Source: Paenibacillus_E oryzisoli_A
GTDB taxonomy: Bacteria; Bacillota; Bacilli; Paenibacillales; NBRC-103111
NCBI RefSeq assembly: GCF_050467285.1
Contig: NZ_JBCMUN010000001.1
Span: 1 to 64,000, forward strand
Length of the DNA stretch: 64,000 bases
Reading direction: 5' to 3'
Each line of letters starts with the position of its first letter. Within the stretch, counting starts at the first letter, position 1. This document shows, piece after piece, positions 44,538 to 52,487 of the stretch. A program made the position numbers and the translations under genes. Below the pieces are notes generated by a model. That model ran no database searches and was not told where the DNA came from. It worked only from the letters and a program-made list of their open reading frames with translations.

Positions 44538-45728
44538 ATGGGAGCACAGCAAAAAGTAAAAATAGGACTCGTCGGCCTGGGAGCGATTGGGGCCAGAACG
44601 TACGTTTCAATCCTGAAGGACGCTGAAGAGGTTGAGGTTGTCGGGATCTGTGATATAGACCGGAAAAAAGCCGATGAAAATGCTGCTGTACTGAACACCA
44701 CCGCGTATTACGATGTGAATGAGATGTTCGACCAATCGGGGCTCGAAGCGATCATTATCAGCGTACCGCATTACGACCATACCCCGATTGCCATAGAAGC
44801 TTTTCGCAGAGGCCTGCACGTGCTATGTGAGAAGCCGATTGCCGTTCATATCAACGACGCGACAAAAATGATCGCCGCCTACGAAGAAGCTAAAGCCGCG
44901 AACCCGGGCCTGGTATTCGGCATTATGTTCCAGGAGAGAACCTTGCCGTTCCACCGCAAACTGAAGGACATTGTGGCCAGCGGCGAGCTGGGCAGATTGA
45001 TGCGGGCGACGTGGATCAACACGAAGTGGTTCCGTTCCCAGCTGTATTATGACAGTGGAGACTGGCGCGCAACCTGGGCTGGGGAAGGCGGCGGGATTCT
45101 GACCAACCAATGCCCGCATAACCTGGACTTATATCAGTGGCTGTTCGGTATGCCGGCACAAATTCACGGCTTCGCGCATATCGGCAAGTACCACAACATC
45201 GAGGTGGAGGACGAGGTCACTGCTTATTTGGAGCATGAGAACGGCATGGTCGGCCATTTTATCGTAACGACGGCGGAATCGCCCGGAACCAACCGCCTCG
45301 AAATCGTAGGCGAAAATGGGACCTTGGTGTATGAGAAGGACACGCTTGTTCTGCATAAAGGCAGAACCTCGATGATCGATCATATTCAGAACACGCCTAC
45401 CAAGTTTGAAAATATTGAAACGTGGTATACTGAAATTCCAGTGAACCGGAACGTGCCGAGCAACCACCCGGTCGTGTTCAAGCAGTTCATCCGCGCGGTC
45501 CATCACGGAGATGCGGAGCTGATTGCCCACGGAACGGAAGGGATCAATGGCTTGACCTTGGCGAATGCGATTATGCTGTCTTCCTTCACCCGTCAAACCG
45601 TCGAGCTCCCGATGGACGGCGACGCTTATGAGGCCCATTTGCAGGAGCGGATCCGGGGCTCGAAATATGTCAAGAAGAAAGCCGTCAGCGTGGAGTCAGA
45701 GGATATGAACGCTTCCTTCTCGAAATGA
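44538..45728 (+). CDS. Gfo/Idh/MocA-family NAD(P)-dependent oxidoreductase
   Basis: A 396-residue enzyme. The N-terminal Rossmann fold shows VKIGLVGLGAIGARTY (about residues 7-22), followed by the family signature HVLCEKPIAVHINDA with the catalytic Lys (about 96-110). The C-terminal domain has the usual mixed sheet, including GGILTNQCPHNLDLYQWLFG with the His that sits by the substrate. Substrates are sugars, cyclitols or their derivatives. AAAGGAG precedes ATG 44538. It is divergent from the isomerase-like gene and likely in the same pathway. Confidence 0.92.
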   Translation: MGAQQKVKIGLVGLGAIGARTYVSILKDAEEVEVVGICDIDRKKADENAAVLNTTAYYDVNEMFDQSGLEAIIISVPHYDHTPIAIEAFRRGLHVLCEKPIAVHINDATKMIAAYEEAKAANPGLVFGIMFQERTLPFHRKLKDIVASGELGRLMRATWINTKWFRSQLYYDSGDWRATWAGEGGGILTNQCPHNLDLYQWLFGMPAQIHGFAHIGKYHNIEVEDEVTAYLEHENGMVGHFIVTTAESPGTNRLEIVGENGTLVYEKDTLVLHKGRTSMIDHIQNTPTKFENIETWYTEIPVNRNVPSNHPVVFKQFIRAVHHGDAELIAHGTEGINGLTLANAIMLSSFTRQTVELPMDGDAYEAHLQERIRGSKYVKKKAVSVESEDMNASFSK

Positions 45729-45733
45729 TAGCA

Positions 45734-45762
45734 GAACACCCAGCCGTGGAGGCTGGGTGTTC
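45734..45762. terminator. Bidirectional terminator between oxidoreductase and diguanylate cyclase genes
   Basis: GAACACCCAGCC and GGCTGGGTGTTC are perfect complements around a 5-base loop. The two flanking genes converge here. Confidence 0.8.
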
Positions 45763-45796
45763 GCGTTTCTCTTTGCTGCGGAGCCCCGGCATGGGT

Positions 45797-46897
45797 TCAG
45801 CTCACATGCGGCTCCGCCTGGTGCCGGTAAATACAATCTTTGCCGTTCCGCTTCGCCTTGTACAGGCACTCGTCGACAAGCTGGAACCACGCTTTTTTCA
45901 TCGTGTTGCGGTTGTAGGTGGCGACGCCGATGCTCATGGTCAGTTTTTGCCCGGGCATTTCGGGAATGACGACGGTTCGAATGAGTCCCATCATTTTTTC
46001 ACAGATCCCCAGCACTTCTTGCGCGGACTTGCCCACGAACAGCACGGCGAACTCCTCGCCGCCATAACGGAACGACATATCGTCGGGACCGAGCACCTCT
46101 TGAATAAGCGAACCGACCGTCTTGAGGACGACATCGCCCACCCAGTGGCCATACGTATCGTTAATCAGCTTAAAATTGTCAATATCCATCAGCGCCAGCT
46201 CCAGTGGCGTATCGTGCGGAATGTGCGAGATCAGATGATCCGCGTGCTCCTGGAACGAACGGTGGTTAAATAATTCCGTCAGCGCGTCCACTTTGGAGAG
46301 GCGGTCGATCATGACGTTGCGAATCAGCAAATCCTGCTCGCGGACAACGGATTCTTTCAACTTCTGCATCAGCGCCAGGCCGCGTCCCATAATCGCGAAG
46401 CAGAGCAGCGTCGTTGCCAGCATCACCGCCAAAGCGGCGATCACATCATAAGCGGTTATCTGAATGCCGTAGAAGGTCTGCAGCAGGGTGAGCGTCAGAA
46501 AGCAGGCGATGCCGAGGCTGGAGGCAAAGACGATATATTTTTTCTGAAAATAAATAGAAGAAAGTAGAATTGGAATGCCTAGCACCGCGTAGCTGTTCGA
46601 CAACTCCGGAATGCTGAGGATAAACACACAGGCCATGGTCATCGTCCATATAATCATGATAAAATCACTATAGGATTTTAACTTATGAATGGCAAGGTAG
46701 CCGACTCCCATGATGCCAAGCTGGAGAACGATCGGGATAACGTGAAATTGTAGAAGGGTTTGCCGCCAGTCCTCGCCTTGCACGATTTCTACAAGCAGAC
46801 TGAGTAATGAAGCGACTTCATAAGTAAGCAGAATCCACCAAAGCATGGAAATCAGTTTGCGATTCCAAACAGGATCATGAGCAGGAATTTGTTCCAT
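45797..46897 (-). CDS. Membrane diguanylate cyclase (GGDEF)
   Basis: A 366-residue protein with about six membrane segments in residues 15-180 and a GGDEF domain in about 200-360. The catalytic loop is RYGGEEFAVLF, and the substrate pocket pattern MDIDNFKLINDTYGH is intact, so it should make c-di-GMP from GTP. The inhibitory RxxD site before the GGEEF loop is not seen, suggesting no product feedback. It stands alone; the signal sensed through the membrane domain is unknown. Confidence 0.9.
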   Translation of the reverse strand: MEQIPAHDPVWNRKLISMLWWILLTYEVASLLSLLVEIVQGEDWRQTLLQFHVIPIVLQLGIMGVGYLAIHKLKSYSDFIMIIWTMTMACVFILSIPELSNSYAVLGIPILLSSIYFQKKYIVFASSLGIACFLTLTLLQTFYGIQITAYDVIAALAVMLATTLLCFAIMGRGLALMQKLKESVVREQDLLIRNVMIDRLSKVDALTELFNHRSFQEHADHLISHIPHDTPLELALMDIDNFKLINDTYGHWVGDVVLKTVGSLIQEVLGPDDMSFRYGGEEFAVLFVGKSAQEVLGICEKMMGLIRTVVIPEMPGQKLTMSIGVATYNRNTMKKAWFQLVDECLYKAKRNGKDCIYRHQAEPHVS

Positions 46898-47104
46898 TAA
46901 GGGGAGGCCACGTTCCTTTCAGGGCATGGGTCATGTGCATGTTGGCACGTTATAGGAATATTGTAAAGAATTTCACCCTCATTTAGCAAGTAGTTTAGAA
47001 TGAGCGGACGGGAATTCTCCCCATTTCAATGGGGTAGATGAAAGTCCGCGTTGCCCGAAATCCCCCCTTGCGGGGATACAAGGGCAAACATTCACCATAT
47101 GTAA

Positions 47105-47317
47105 CCCGGAAATTATGGAACTCACTTGAACAACAACATCGTCAAAATGTTAAAGGGGATCTCTGCAAGAAAACTTTTTCTGAAGTTCCCCTACCTGAAA
47201 AAGAGATTATGGGGCGGTCATCTCTGGAACAGCAGCTTTTTCATAGAAACGATAGGTTCGATCTCCGAACAAGCGATAAAGAAGTACATCGAAAATCAAA
47301 AGAAAGGGGACGGCTAA
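47105..47317 (+). pseudogene. tnpA: Truncated tnpA (Y1 transposase C-terminus)
   Basis: About 70 codons remain, ending at TAA 47315-47317. KMLKGISARKLFLKFP, LWGGHLW and AIKKYIENQ are the C-terminal patterns of IS200/IS605 TnpA, the last holding the nucleophilic Tyr. The N-terminal half with the HUH metal site is absent, so the enzyme cannot work. Its stop overlaps the tnpB start (TAATG), the typical arrangement. Confidence 0.85.
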
Positions 47318-48402
47318 TGCAGAGAACCTATAAATTCCGTTTATATCCGACCAGAGAAGAGCAAGAAAATATTCATTTTGCACTGGAACGTTGTCGTCTC
47401 CTCTACAATCGATTGCTCGCCGAACGAATCGCAGCCTACAAGCAAACGGGAAAGAGCCCAACCTATTACGAACAAAAAGCAACATTGCCAGAGAGAAAAC
47501 AGTACATACCCGAACTTAAGGGCGTTCATTCCCAAGTTCTTCAGCATGTTGTAGAGCGTCTGGACAAAGCGTACCAAGCTTTTTTTCGCCGCGTCAAAAA
47601 TGGAGAGAAAGCGGGCTTTCCGAGATTCAAGCCGGAAAGTCGATACAACGCCTTCACCTACCCGCAAAGCGGGTTTTCCATAGAGGAAAAACATCTTCGG
47701 ATTTCCAAGATCGGCAATGTGCGGATTCGACTTCATCGGCAGCCGCAAGGAACGATCAAGACCTGTACGATCATGGTCAAGAATGGCAAATATTACGCCT
47801 GCTTTTCTTGTGAAGTCGAGAACGTGCCCCTGCCAGCGTCAGAAAAACAGATCGGCATTGATCTGGGCATTTCCAAGCTTGCTGTCACATCAGACGGAGA
47901 GCGGGTCGAGTCACCCCAATTTCTTCGTAAAAGCGAAGAAAAGCTGAAACGAAAGCAGCGTGCCGTCTCGAAGAAAAAACGCGGTTCTAACCGCCGACGT
48001 AAAGCGGTATGCGAACTCGCCAGACTTCATGAGAAAGTAGCGAATCAACGTAAGGATTACGCCCATAAAGAATCACGAAAGCTGGTAAATACATATGGAC
48101 TGATTGCTTTCGAAGACTTGAATATACAAAGAATGGTCAAGAACCATCATCTTGCCAAAAGCATTGCGGACAGCGGATGGAATGGGCTTGTTCAATTCGT
48201 GACGTACAAGGCTGAAAGCGCCGGTCGTCAGATTGTTCAAGTGAATCCTTACCGCACATCACAACGTTGCTCGAATTGTGGCGAAATCGTCAAAAAATCA
48301 CTTGCTGTACGTGTCCATCAATGTTCCTGCGGATACGTGGCAGATCGGGACGAAAATGCAGCGATTAACATATTAAATCTAGCTTTGCGAGACATATCCT
48401 AG
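47317..48402 (+). CDS. tnpB: TnpB RNA-guided nuclease of an IS200/IS605 element
   Basis: A 361-residue protein with an apparently complete RuvC site: Asp182 in GIDLGISKLAV, Glu266 in IAFEDLNI and Asp345 in DRDENAAINI. A zinc ribbon (CSNCG and CSCG, about residues 320-340) lies before the last Asp. The N-terminal start MQRTYKFRLYPTREEQ is standard. TnpB proteins are guided by an omega RNA from the element's right end to cut the donor site and keep the element. GAAAGGGGACGG precedes ATG 47317; longer frames would read through the tnpA remnant. It is probably still active as a nuclease. Confidence 0.93.
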   Translation: MQRTYKFRLYPTREEQENIHFALERCRLLYNRLLAERIAAYKQTGKSPTYYEQKATLPERKQYIPELKGVHSQVLQHVVERLDKAYQAFFRRVKNGEKAGFPRFKPESRYNAFTYPQSGFSIEEKHLRISKIGNVRIRLHRQPQGTIKTCTIMVKNGKYYACFSCEVENVPLPASEKQIGIDLGISKLAVTSDGERVESPQFLRKSEEKLKRKQRAVSKKKRGSNRRRKAVCELARLHEKVANQRKDYAHKESRKLVNTYGLIAFEDLNIQRMVKNHHLAKSIADSGWNGLVQFVTYKAESAGRQIVQVNPYRTSQRCSNCGEIVKKSLAVRVHQCSCGYVADRDENAAINILNLALRDIS

Positions 48403-48505
48403 CATAGACGATTTCAATCAGGCCAGGAACTGGCCTTCAAGGAGGGACAAGGTTACGAGTCCCGATGATTTGAGAAGCTCGTCAATTCATTGACGAGAGG
48501 TTCAC
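48380..48505 (+). ncRNA. Putative omega RNA at the right end of the IS element
   Basis: Directly after tnpB lie three hairpins in a row: GGCCAG-GAA-CTGGCC, GGGAC...GTCCC and CTCGTCAATTCATTGACGAG. This is the place and form of TnpB guide RNAs, with the guide being the host sequence after 48505. The boundaries are approximate. Confidence 0.65.
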
Positions 48506-48577
48506 TAGAAGAGTTAATCGGATTTGGCAATAGGTGTTTACAGGAAAAAATGATAGAAAGAAGTCGGCAGGAGGATT

Positions 48578-50779
48578 ATGGCTGCATATCAATATGGACA
48601 TGCCTGGGAGCATTACAAGGACGAGCTGTCGCTGCTCGATAAAAAACTGGAGCTGATCTACCGGAAGCGTCAGCTCCTGACGCCGGATCCGCAGACGGAT
48701 TCATTTCGCGGGATGTTTGTGTCGGAGGACGAGTTTCTCCGCCTGATTGGCGGGGTCGATCTCTATGATGACCTGCAGGAGGAGGAGGCCGGCTATCTGG
48801 CCGCCATCCGGGATATGGAGCAGGCGATTGCCGCCAGGCGCGAAGAGAGCCGCCGTCAGGGCGTATTTCTGCCGCTGGCCTATCTGACACAGGTGTTCGG
48901 CCTCTCCGCGATCGAGGAGCGGGTCGTGCTGCTGGCGCTGGCGGTGGAATTGGACCGGAAATATGAACGGATTTTCGGTTTTTTGCAGGACGATTTGACG
49001 GCCAAAGCGCCAAACGTCAGCCTCGCGCTGCAGGTTGCCTGCCGCACGCCGGAGGACATGCGGGCGGCGAGGGCGACGTTTCAGCTGCCGGAGGGCCGGC
49101 TGGCGCGCTATTTGTTGAACCGCGAGCTGCTTGAAGTCAGCGGCCCGACGCTGCTTTCCCGAGCGGTGCAGCTGGATAAGCGGATCATCGCCTTCCTGCT
49201 GGATTCGGGCGAGCTCGATCCGAAGCTGAAGCCGGGCGTCGCCATCGTCTATCCGGACGATGCGATCCCGCCTATGCTCGTGCAGGCGGACTTTCAGGAG
49301 CGCCTGCGGCGCTTCGTCACGCAGGCGCTGGAACAGCCGCCTGCGCAGCGGAAGCGGCTGGCCTTCCACCTGTGGGGGAACGCCGGCGCCGGCAAAAAGC
49401 TGCACGTGCAGCATCTCAGCCGCCACTTCAATCGGCCGCTGCTCGTAGCCGATCTCGCGGAGGTGGCGCTGCACGCGGAGCACTTCGAGGCGCACATCCG
49501 CGTCATCGTGCGCGAAGCGATCCTGCACCAGGCGATGCTGTGCTTCACGCGCCTGGAGCAGCTTTACCCCGAAGAGCCGGATCACGCCGCACAGCAGCGG
49601 CTCGCAAAGTTCCACGAGGTGCTGGACGGCTACGGCGGCACCGTGTTTTTGCTGGCCGGTGCGCACCACCGGCTGAGCTGGAAGCCCAAGGAGCGGCTCC
49701 TCCTTGAGCATGAACTGCCCGTTCCCGACGAGCGGGAGCGGGAACGGCTGTGGCGCACATTCGCCGATGAGCTCGGCGTCGGCGCAGGGCTGGACCCCCG
49801 GGTGATGAGCGGCAAGTTCCGCTTCACCCCCGGTCAGATTCGGCGCGCGCTCGAGCTCGCGCGCGGCTATTCGGCTTGGCAGGGCGAGGCCCCTGCCGGG
49901 GAGCCCGGCGCGTCGCTGCGCAGCGACGCGCTCTACCGGGCGTGCTACCAGCAGGTGCAGCACAAGCTGGAGCGCAAGGCGACGCGCATCGAGCCGCGCT
50001 ACAAGTGGGAGGACGTCATCCTCGCACCGGAGCAGAAGGATCAGCTGCGCAACGCCTGCAATCAGGTGAAATATCGCGGCGTCGTGTACAGCGAGTGGGG
50101 CTTCGAGAAGAAGTTGGCCTACGGCAAAGGGCTCAGCATGCTGTTTGCCGGCCCGCCGGGCACCGGGAAGACAATGTCGGCGCAGGTCGTCGCCGGCGAC
50201 TTGCAGCTGGAACTGTATAAAGTGGACCTTTCCCAGGTCATCTCCAAGTACATCGGGGAGACCGAGAAGAATCTCCACGAGATTTTTACCGAGGCGCAGA
50301 TGAGTAATGCCGTACTGTTCTTTGACGAGACGGATGCGCTCTTCGGCAAGCGGTCGGAAGTAAAAGACTCGCACGACAAGTACGCGAACATTGAGACGGC
50401 CTATTTGCTGCAAAAGATGGAGGAATACCAGGGGATCACCGTGCTGGCGACGAACCTGCTGAACAACATTGACGAAGCGTTCCTGCGGCGGATTAATTAC
50501 GTTATCAAATTTCCGTTTCCGGACAGCGAGTACCGGGAGAAAATATGGCGTTCCATGTTCCCGCCGTCCGCGCCGCTCAGCGATGAGGTCGATTTCAAAT
50601 ATTTGGCGCAGCGCTATGAGATCGCGGGAGGGAATATCAAGAACGTGGTGCTGTCTTCGGCCTTTCTGGCCGCGGAGGCGGGCGTGCCGATCAATATGGG
50701 ACACATCATCCGCTCGATTCGACACGAACTGCAGAAGTCAGGCAAAATTCTCGCCAAGCAGGAGTGGGAAGACTACTAA
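48578..50779 (+). CDS. eCIS AAA+ ATPase (Afp15-like)
   Basis: A 733-residue ATPase. The N-terminal half holds helical parts and a degenerate AAA module (WGNAGAGKK near residue 266). The C-terminal half is a complete AAA+ module: Walker A GPPGTGKT at 525-532, Walker B VLFFDETDALFG near 577-588, and arginine-bearing FLRRINYVIKFP. This two-part form is characteristic of contractile injection loci (Afp15, Pvc15 and the Streptomyces ATPase), thought to aid assembly or recycling. AGGAGG precedes ATG 48578. A terminator separates it from the structural genes, so it forms its own unit. Confidence 0.92.
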   Translation: MAAYQYGHAWEHYKDELSLLDKKLELIYRKRQLLTPDPQTDSFRGMFVSEDEFLRLIGGVDLYDDLQEEEAGYLAAIRDMEQAIAARREESRRQGVFLPLAYLTQVFGLSAIEERVVLLALAVELDRKYERIFGFLQDDLTAKAPNVSLALQVACRTPEDMRAARATFQLPEGRLARYLLNRELLEVSGPTLLSRAVQLDKRIIAFLLDSGELDPKLKPGVAIVYPDDAIPPMLVQADFQERLRRFVTQALEQPPAQRKRLAFHLWGNAGAGKKLHVQHLSRHFNRPLLVADLAEVALHAEHFEAHIRVIVREAILHQAMLCFTRLEQLYPEEPDHAAQQRLAKFHEVLDGYGGTVFLLAGAHHRLSWKPKERLLLEHELPVPDERERERLWRTFADELGVGAGLDPRVMSGKFRFTPGQIRRALELARGYSAWQGEAPAGEPGASLRSDALYRACYQQVQHKLERKATRIEPRYKWEDVILAPEQKDQLRNACNQVKYRGVVYSEWGFEKKLAYGKGLSMLFAGPPGTGKTMSAQVVAGDLQLELYKVDLSQVISKYIGETEKNLHEIFTEAQMSNAVLFFDETDALFGKRSEVKDSHDKYANIETAYLLQKMEEYQGITVLATNLLNNIDEAFLRRINYVIKFPFPDSEYREKIWRSMFPPSAPLSDEVDFKYLAQRYEIAGGNIKNVVLSSAFLAAEAGVPINMGHIIRSIRHELQKSGKILAKQEWEDY

Positions 50780-50800
50780 AAATCCGGGATTGCCGTCTAT

Positions 50801-50842
50801 GAAGCTCGTTTCCTGTCCATAGGGAGACCTGCTTCTTTTTTT
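50801..50842 (+). terminator. Terminator after the eCIS ATPase
   Basis: GAAGC and GTTTCC pair with GGAGAC and GCTTC (a two-base internal loop between), with T7 after. The structural genes that follow therefore need a promoter in 50843-50950. Confidence 0.75.
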
Positions 50843-50879
50843 ATTTGAAAATACTATAGTCATCAATCGCTTTTGCAAT

Positions 50880-50885
50880 TATAAT
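50880..50885 (+). promoter_or_regulatory. Candidate -10 box of the eCIS structural operon
   Basis: TATAAT lies 75 bases before the DUF4255 gene. The sequence 17 bases upstream (TAGTCA) is a poor -35, so either another sigma factor or an activator is used, or the site is chance. Confidence 0.35.
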
Positions 50886-50954
50886 AGAAAAAGGTACAGA
50901 ATATGACATATTACTCATCATTTCAACACATACATAGGTATTTTGTGGTAGGAG

Positions 50955-51533
50955 TTGACTCCCATAGGCAATTATTCTGTCATCGCCGATGTCAGCACGT
51001 CATTAATCAAGCTTCTTCGGGAAAATATGACACCTGATCCGATCCCGCAGCCGGAAATGATAGGGCTTGCGTCACCGGTCGATAAGGGCGATTTTTATCT
51101 CTCGCTCTTTTTGTTCAACGTGCGTGAAAGCGGTGCAAATCGTCAAACCCATATGGTGTCCAGAGGCACCGACCAGATCCAGTTTCCGCCGATGGTCGTC
51201 GATCTCAGCTATTTGCTGACGGTGCAATCGCCAGCGGAGCTGCAGTCCAGGGCGCTAGACGAGCACCGTATTCTGGGAAGGGCGATGCAGGTGCTGTACG
51301 ACAACTCGATTCTTCGCGGTTCGCAGACCGTTGGTACGCTGGCCGAGCAGGATGAAGAAGTCCGCATCGTCATGGAACCTTTTAAGGGCGAGAGCCTCAC
51401 AAACATGTGGAATTTCGCCGATACGCCTTACCGGTTGTCCGTCAGTTATACGGTTGGTCCTGTATACATTGATTCAACTCGCATTAAAACGACCAAAAGA
51501 GTTACAGAAACCGATTTTCGCGTTGAAGGTTAG
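50955..51533 (+). CDS. DUF4255 protein (Pvc16/Afp16-like cap or terminator)
   Basis: A protein of about 190 residues with YSVIADVSTSLIKLLRENM at the start, as in DUF4255 (Pvc16 N-terminal domain), then IGLASPVDKGDFYLSLFLF and a beta-rich remainder. In Afp and PVC this protein caps the tube and sheath and limits length. TTG at 50955 is the only canonical start, but the purine-rich GGTAGGAG abuts it; the codon ATA at 50964 has ideal spacing and would give the usual family N-terminus. It is followed after 11 bases by the next gene. Confidence 0.88.
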   Translation: MTPIGNYSVIADVSTSLIKLLRENMTPDPIPQPEMIGLASPVDKGDFYLSLFLFNVRESGANRQTHMVSRGTDQIQFPPMVVDLSYLLTVQSPAELQSRALDEHRILGRAMQVLYDNSILRGSQTVGTLAEQDEEVRIVMEPFKGESLTNMWNFADTPYRLSVSYTVGPVYIDSTRIKTTKRVTETDFRVEG

Positions 51534-51544
51534 GGGGATGGTCT

Positions 51545-52363
51545 GTGGAACACATGGAACAGCTTCGCGTGTCACATTTAAAATCCCGCGTTTCCCTGGT
51601 TGTAGGCGTTGTCGATTCACTCACTTCTCAGTCTCCCCTTGGCAACACAACCACCGTTCACCTCGAGGGCACCCGTTCGAAAGCGATTCGCAAAACGAAC
51701 GGTTCCTATATATTTAATGATTTAACGCCTGGCACGTATCTGGCTACGGTAACGAGCGAGTATTACTTCCAGGAGCAAGTGCGCATCTCCATCGGCAGCA
51801 CGAATGCGATTGCGGTCGTGCAGCTCAGTCCCAAGCCCTCGTACCCTTTTTCACCCGGAACGCCATTGATTCGAATGATGCTGCACAGCAGCGCAGGAAC
51901 CCCGCTGCAAGGCGCGGAGCTGCAAGCGGTTGTGCTGTCGGAAGACGGCGCACGCGCCAGATTAATGACGGAGCAGGCCGAACGCGGCAGCGAGGAGCTG
52001 ACGCTTGGCTCTTTTACAGGCGGAGTGCTCGCTGGCGACACTTATCTGCTTCGAGGCCGGGGGGCGAAGGCATCCGAGGAGGTTATCCGGATCGCCGAGG
52101 TGCTGGAGCATCAGAAACGCTTTCGGCTGAGGGACAAGCTGACCAAGGCGTACGCGCGAGGCGCGCTGCTGATGCCCGTGCAGATGACGCGAAGCACAGA
52201 GCGGGGAGAGGTGGTTATTGCCTTCCGGGGGAATCGCATTCCGGACTTTACAGCCGATTTAATGATTTCATACGGATCGGCAAGCCAGCAAGTAATCAAA
52301 GAAGTTGCCGTGGCCGAAGGCGCAACGACGAATCTGGGCACGGTCTGTCTCACGCAACTCTAA
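51545..52363 (+). CDS. Carboxypeptidase-regulatory-like protein in the eCIS operon
   Basis: A 272-residue protein with no signal peptide. Residues of about 20-95 resemble a carboxypeptidase regulatory-like (prealbumin-type) beta sandwich: VVGVVDSLTSQSPLGNTTTV, NGSYIFNDLTPGTYLATVTS. A second beta-rich domain follows (about 100-270). Its place between the cap protein and sheath suggests a structural or cargo role; similar genes accompany some eCIS loci, but a function is not established. GTG 51545 follows TAGGGGGATGG; ATG 51554 is also possible. Confidence 0.7.
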   Translation: MEHMEQLRVSHLKSRVSLVVGVVDSLTSQSPLGNTTTVHLEGTRSKAIRKTNGSYIFNDLTPGTYLATVTSEYYFQEQVRISIGSTNAIAVVQLSPKPSYPFSPGTPLIRMMLHSSAGTPLQGAELQAVVLSEDGARARLMTEQAERGSEELTLGSFTGGVLAGDTYLLRGRGAKASEEVIRIAEVLEHQKRFRLRDKLTKAYARGALLMPVQMTRSTERGEVVIAFRGNRIPDFTADLMISYGSASQQVIKEVAVAEGATTNLGTVCLTQL

Positions 52364-52487
52364 TTAGTAGAATGGACACGTCCATCTTCTATACAAAAAA
52401 TGACAAGCAGAAAGGAGAGAACTGGTTTCAAGTCAGAGGTCAACATGATGAGCAAGGGATCGTGTCCACTGACGGAACTGGGGAACA

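Larger units (their letters stand above)
47019..48505 (+). mobile_element. IS200/IS605-family element with decayed tnpA
   Basis: The right end is set at 48505 (TTCAC after a CTCGTCAATTCATTGACGAG hairpin), the usual shape of these ends. The left part holds CCCCATT-TC-AATGGGG (47019-47034) and a nested hairpin (TTGCCC...GGGCAA around ATCCCC...GGGGAT, 47052-47092), but the true left boundary is uncertain. tnpA is truncated and tnpB is whole, so it should not move by itself. Confidence 0.7.

Noticed and set aside
48701..50725. A 674-codon open frame on the minus strand opposite the eCIS ATPase
   Set aside because: It mirrors the codon pattern of the ATPase in GC-rich DNA, has no ribosome binding site and no recognisable domain.
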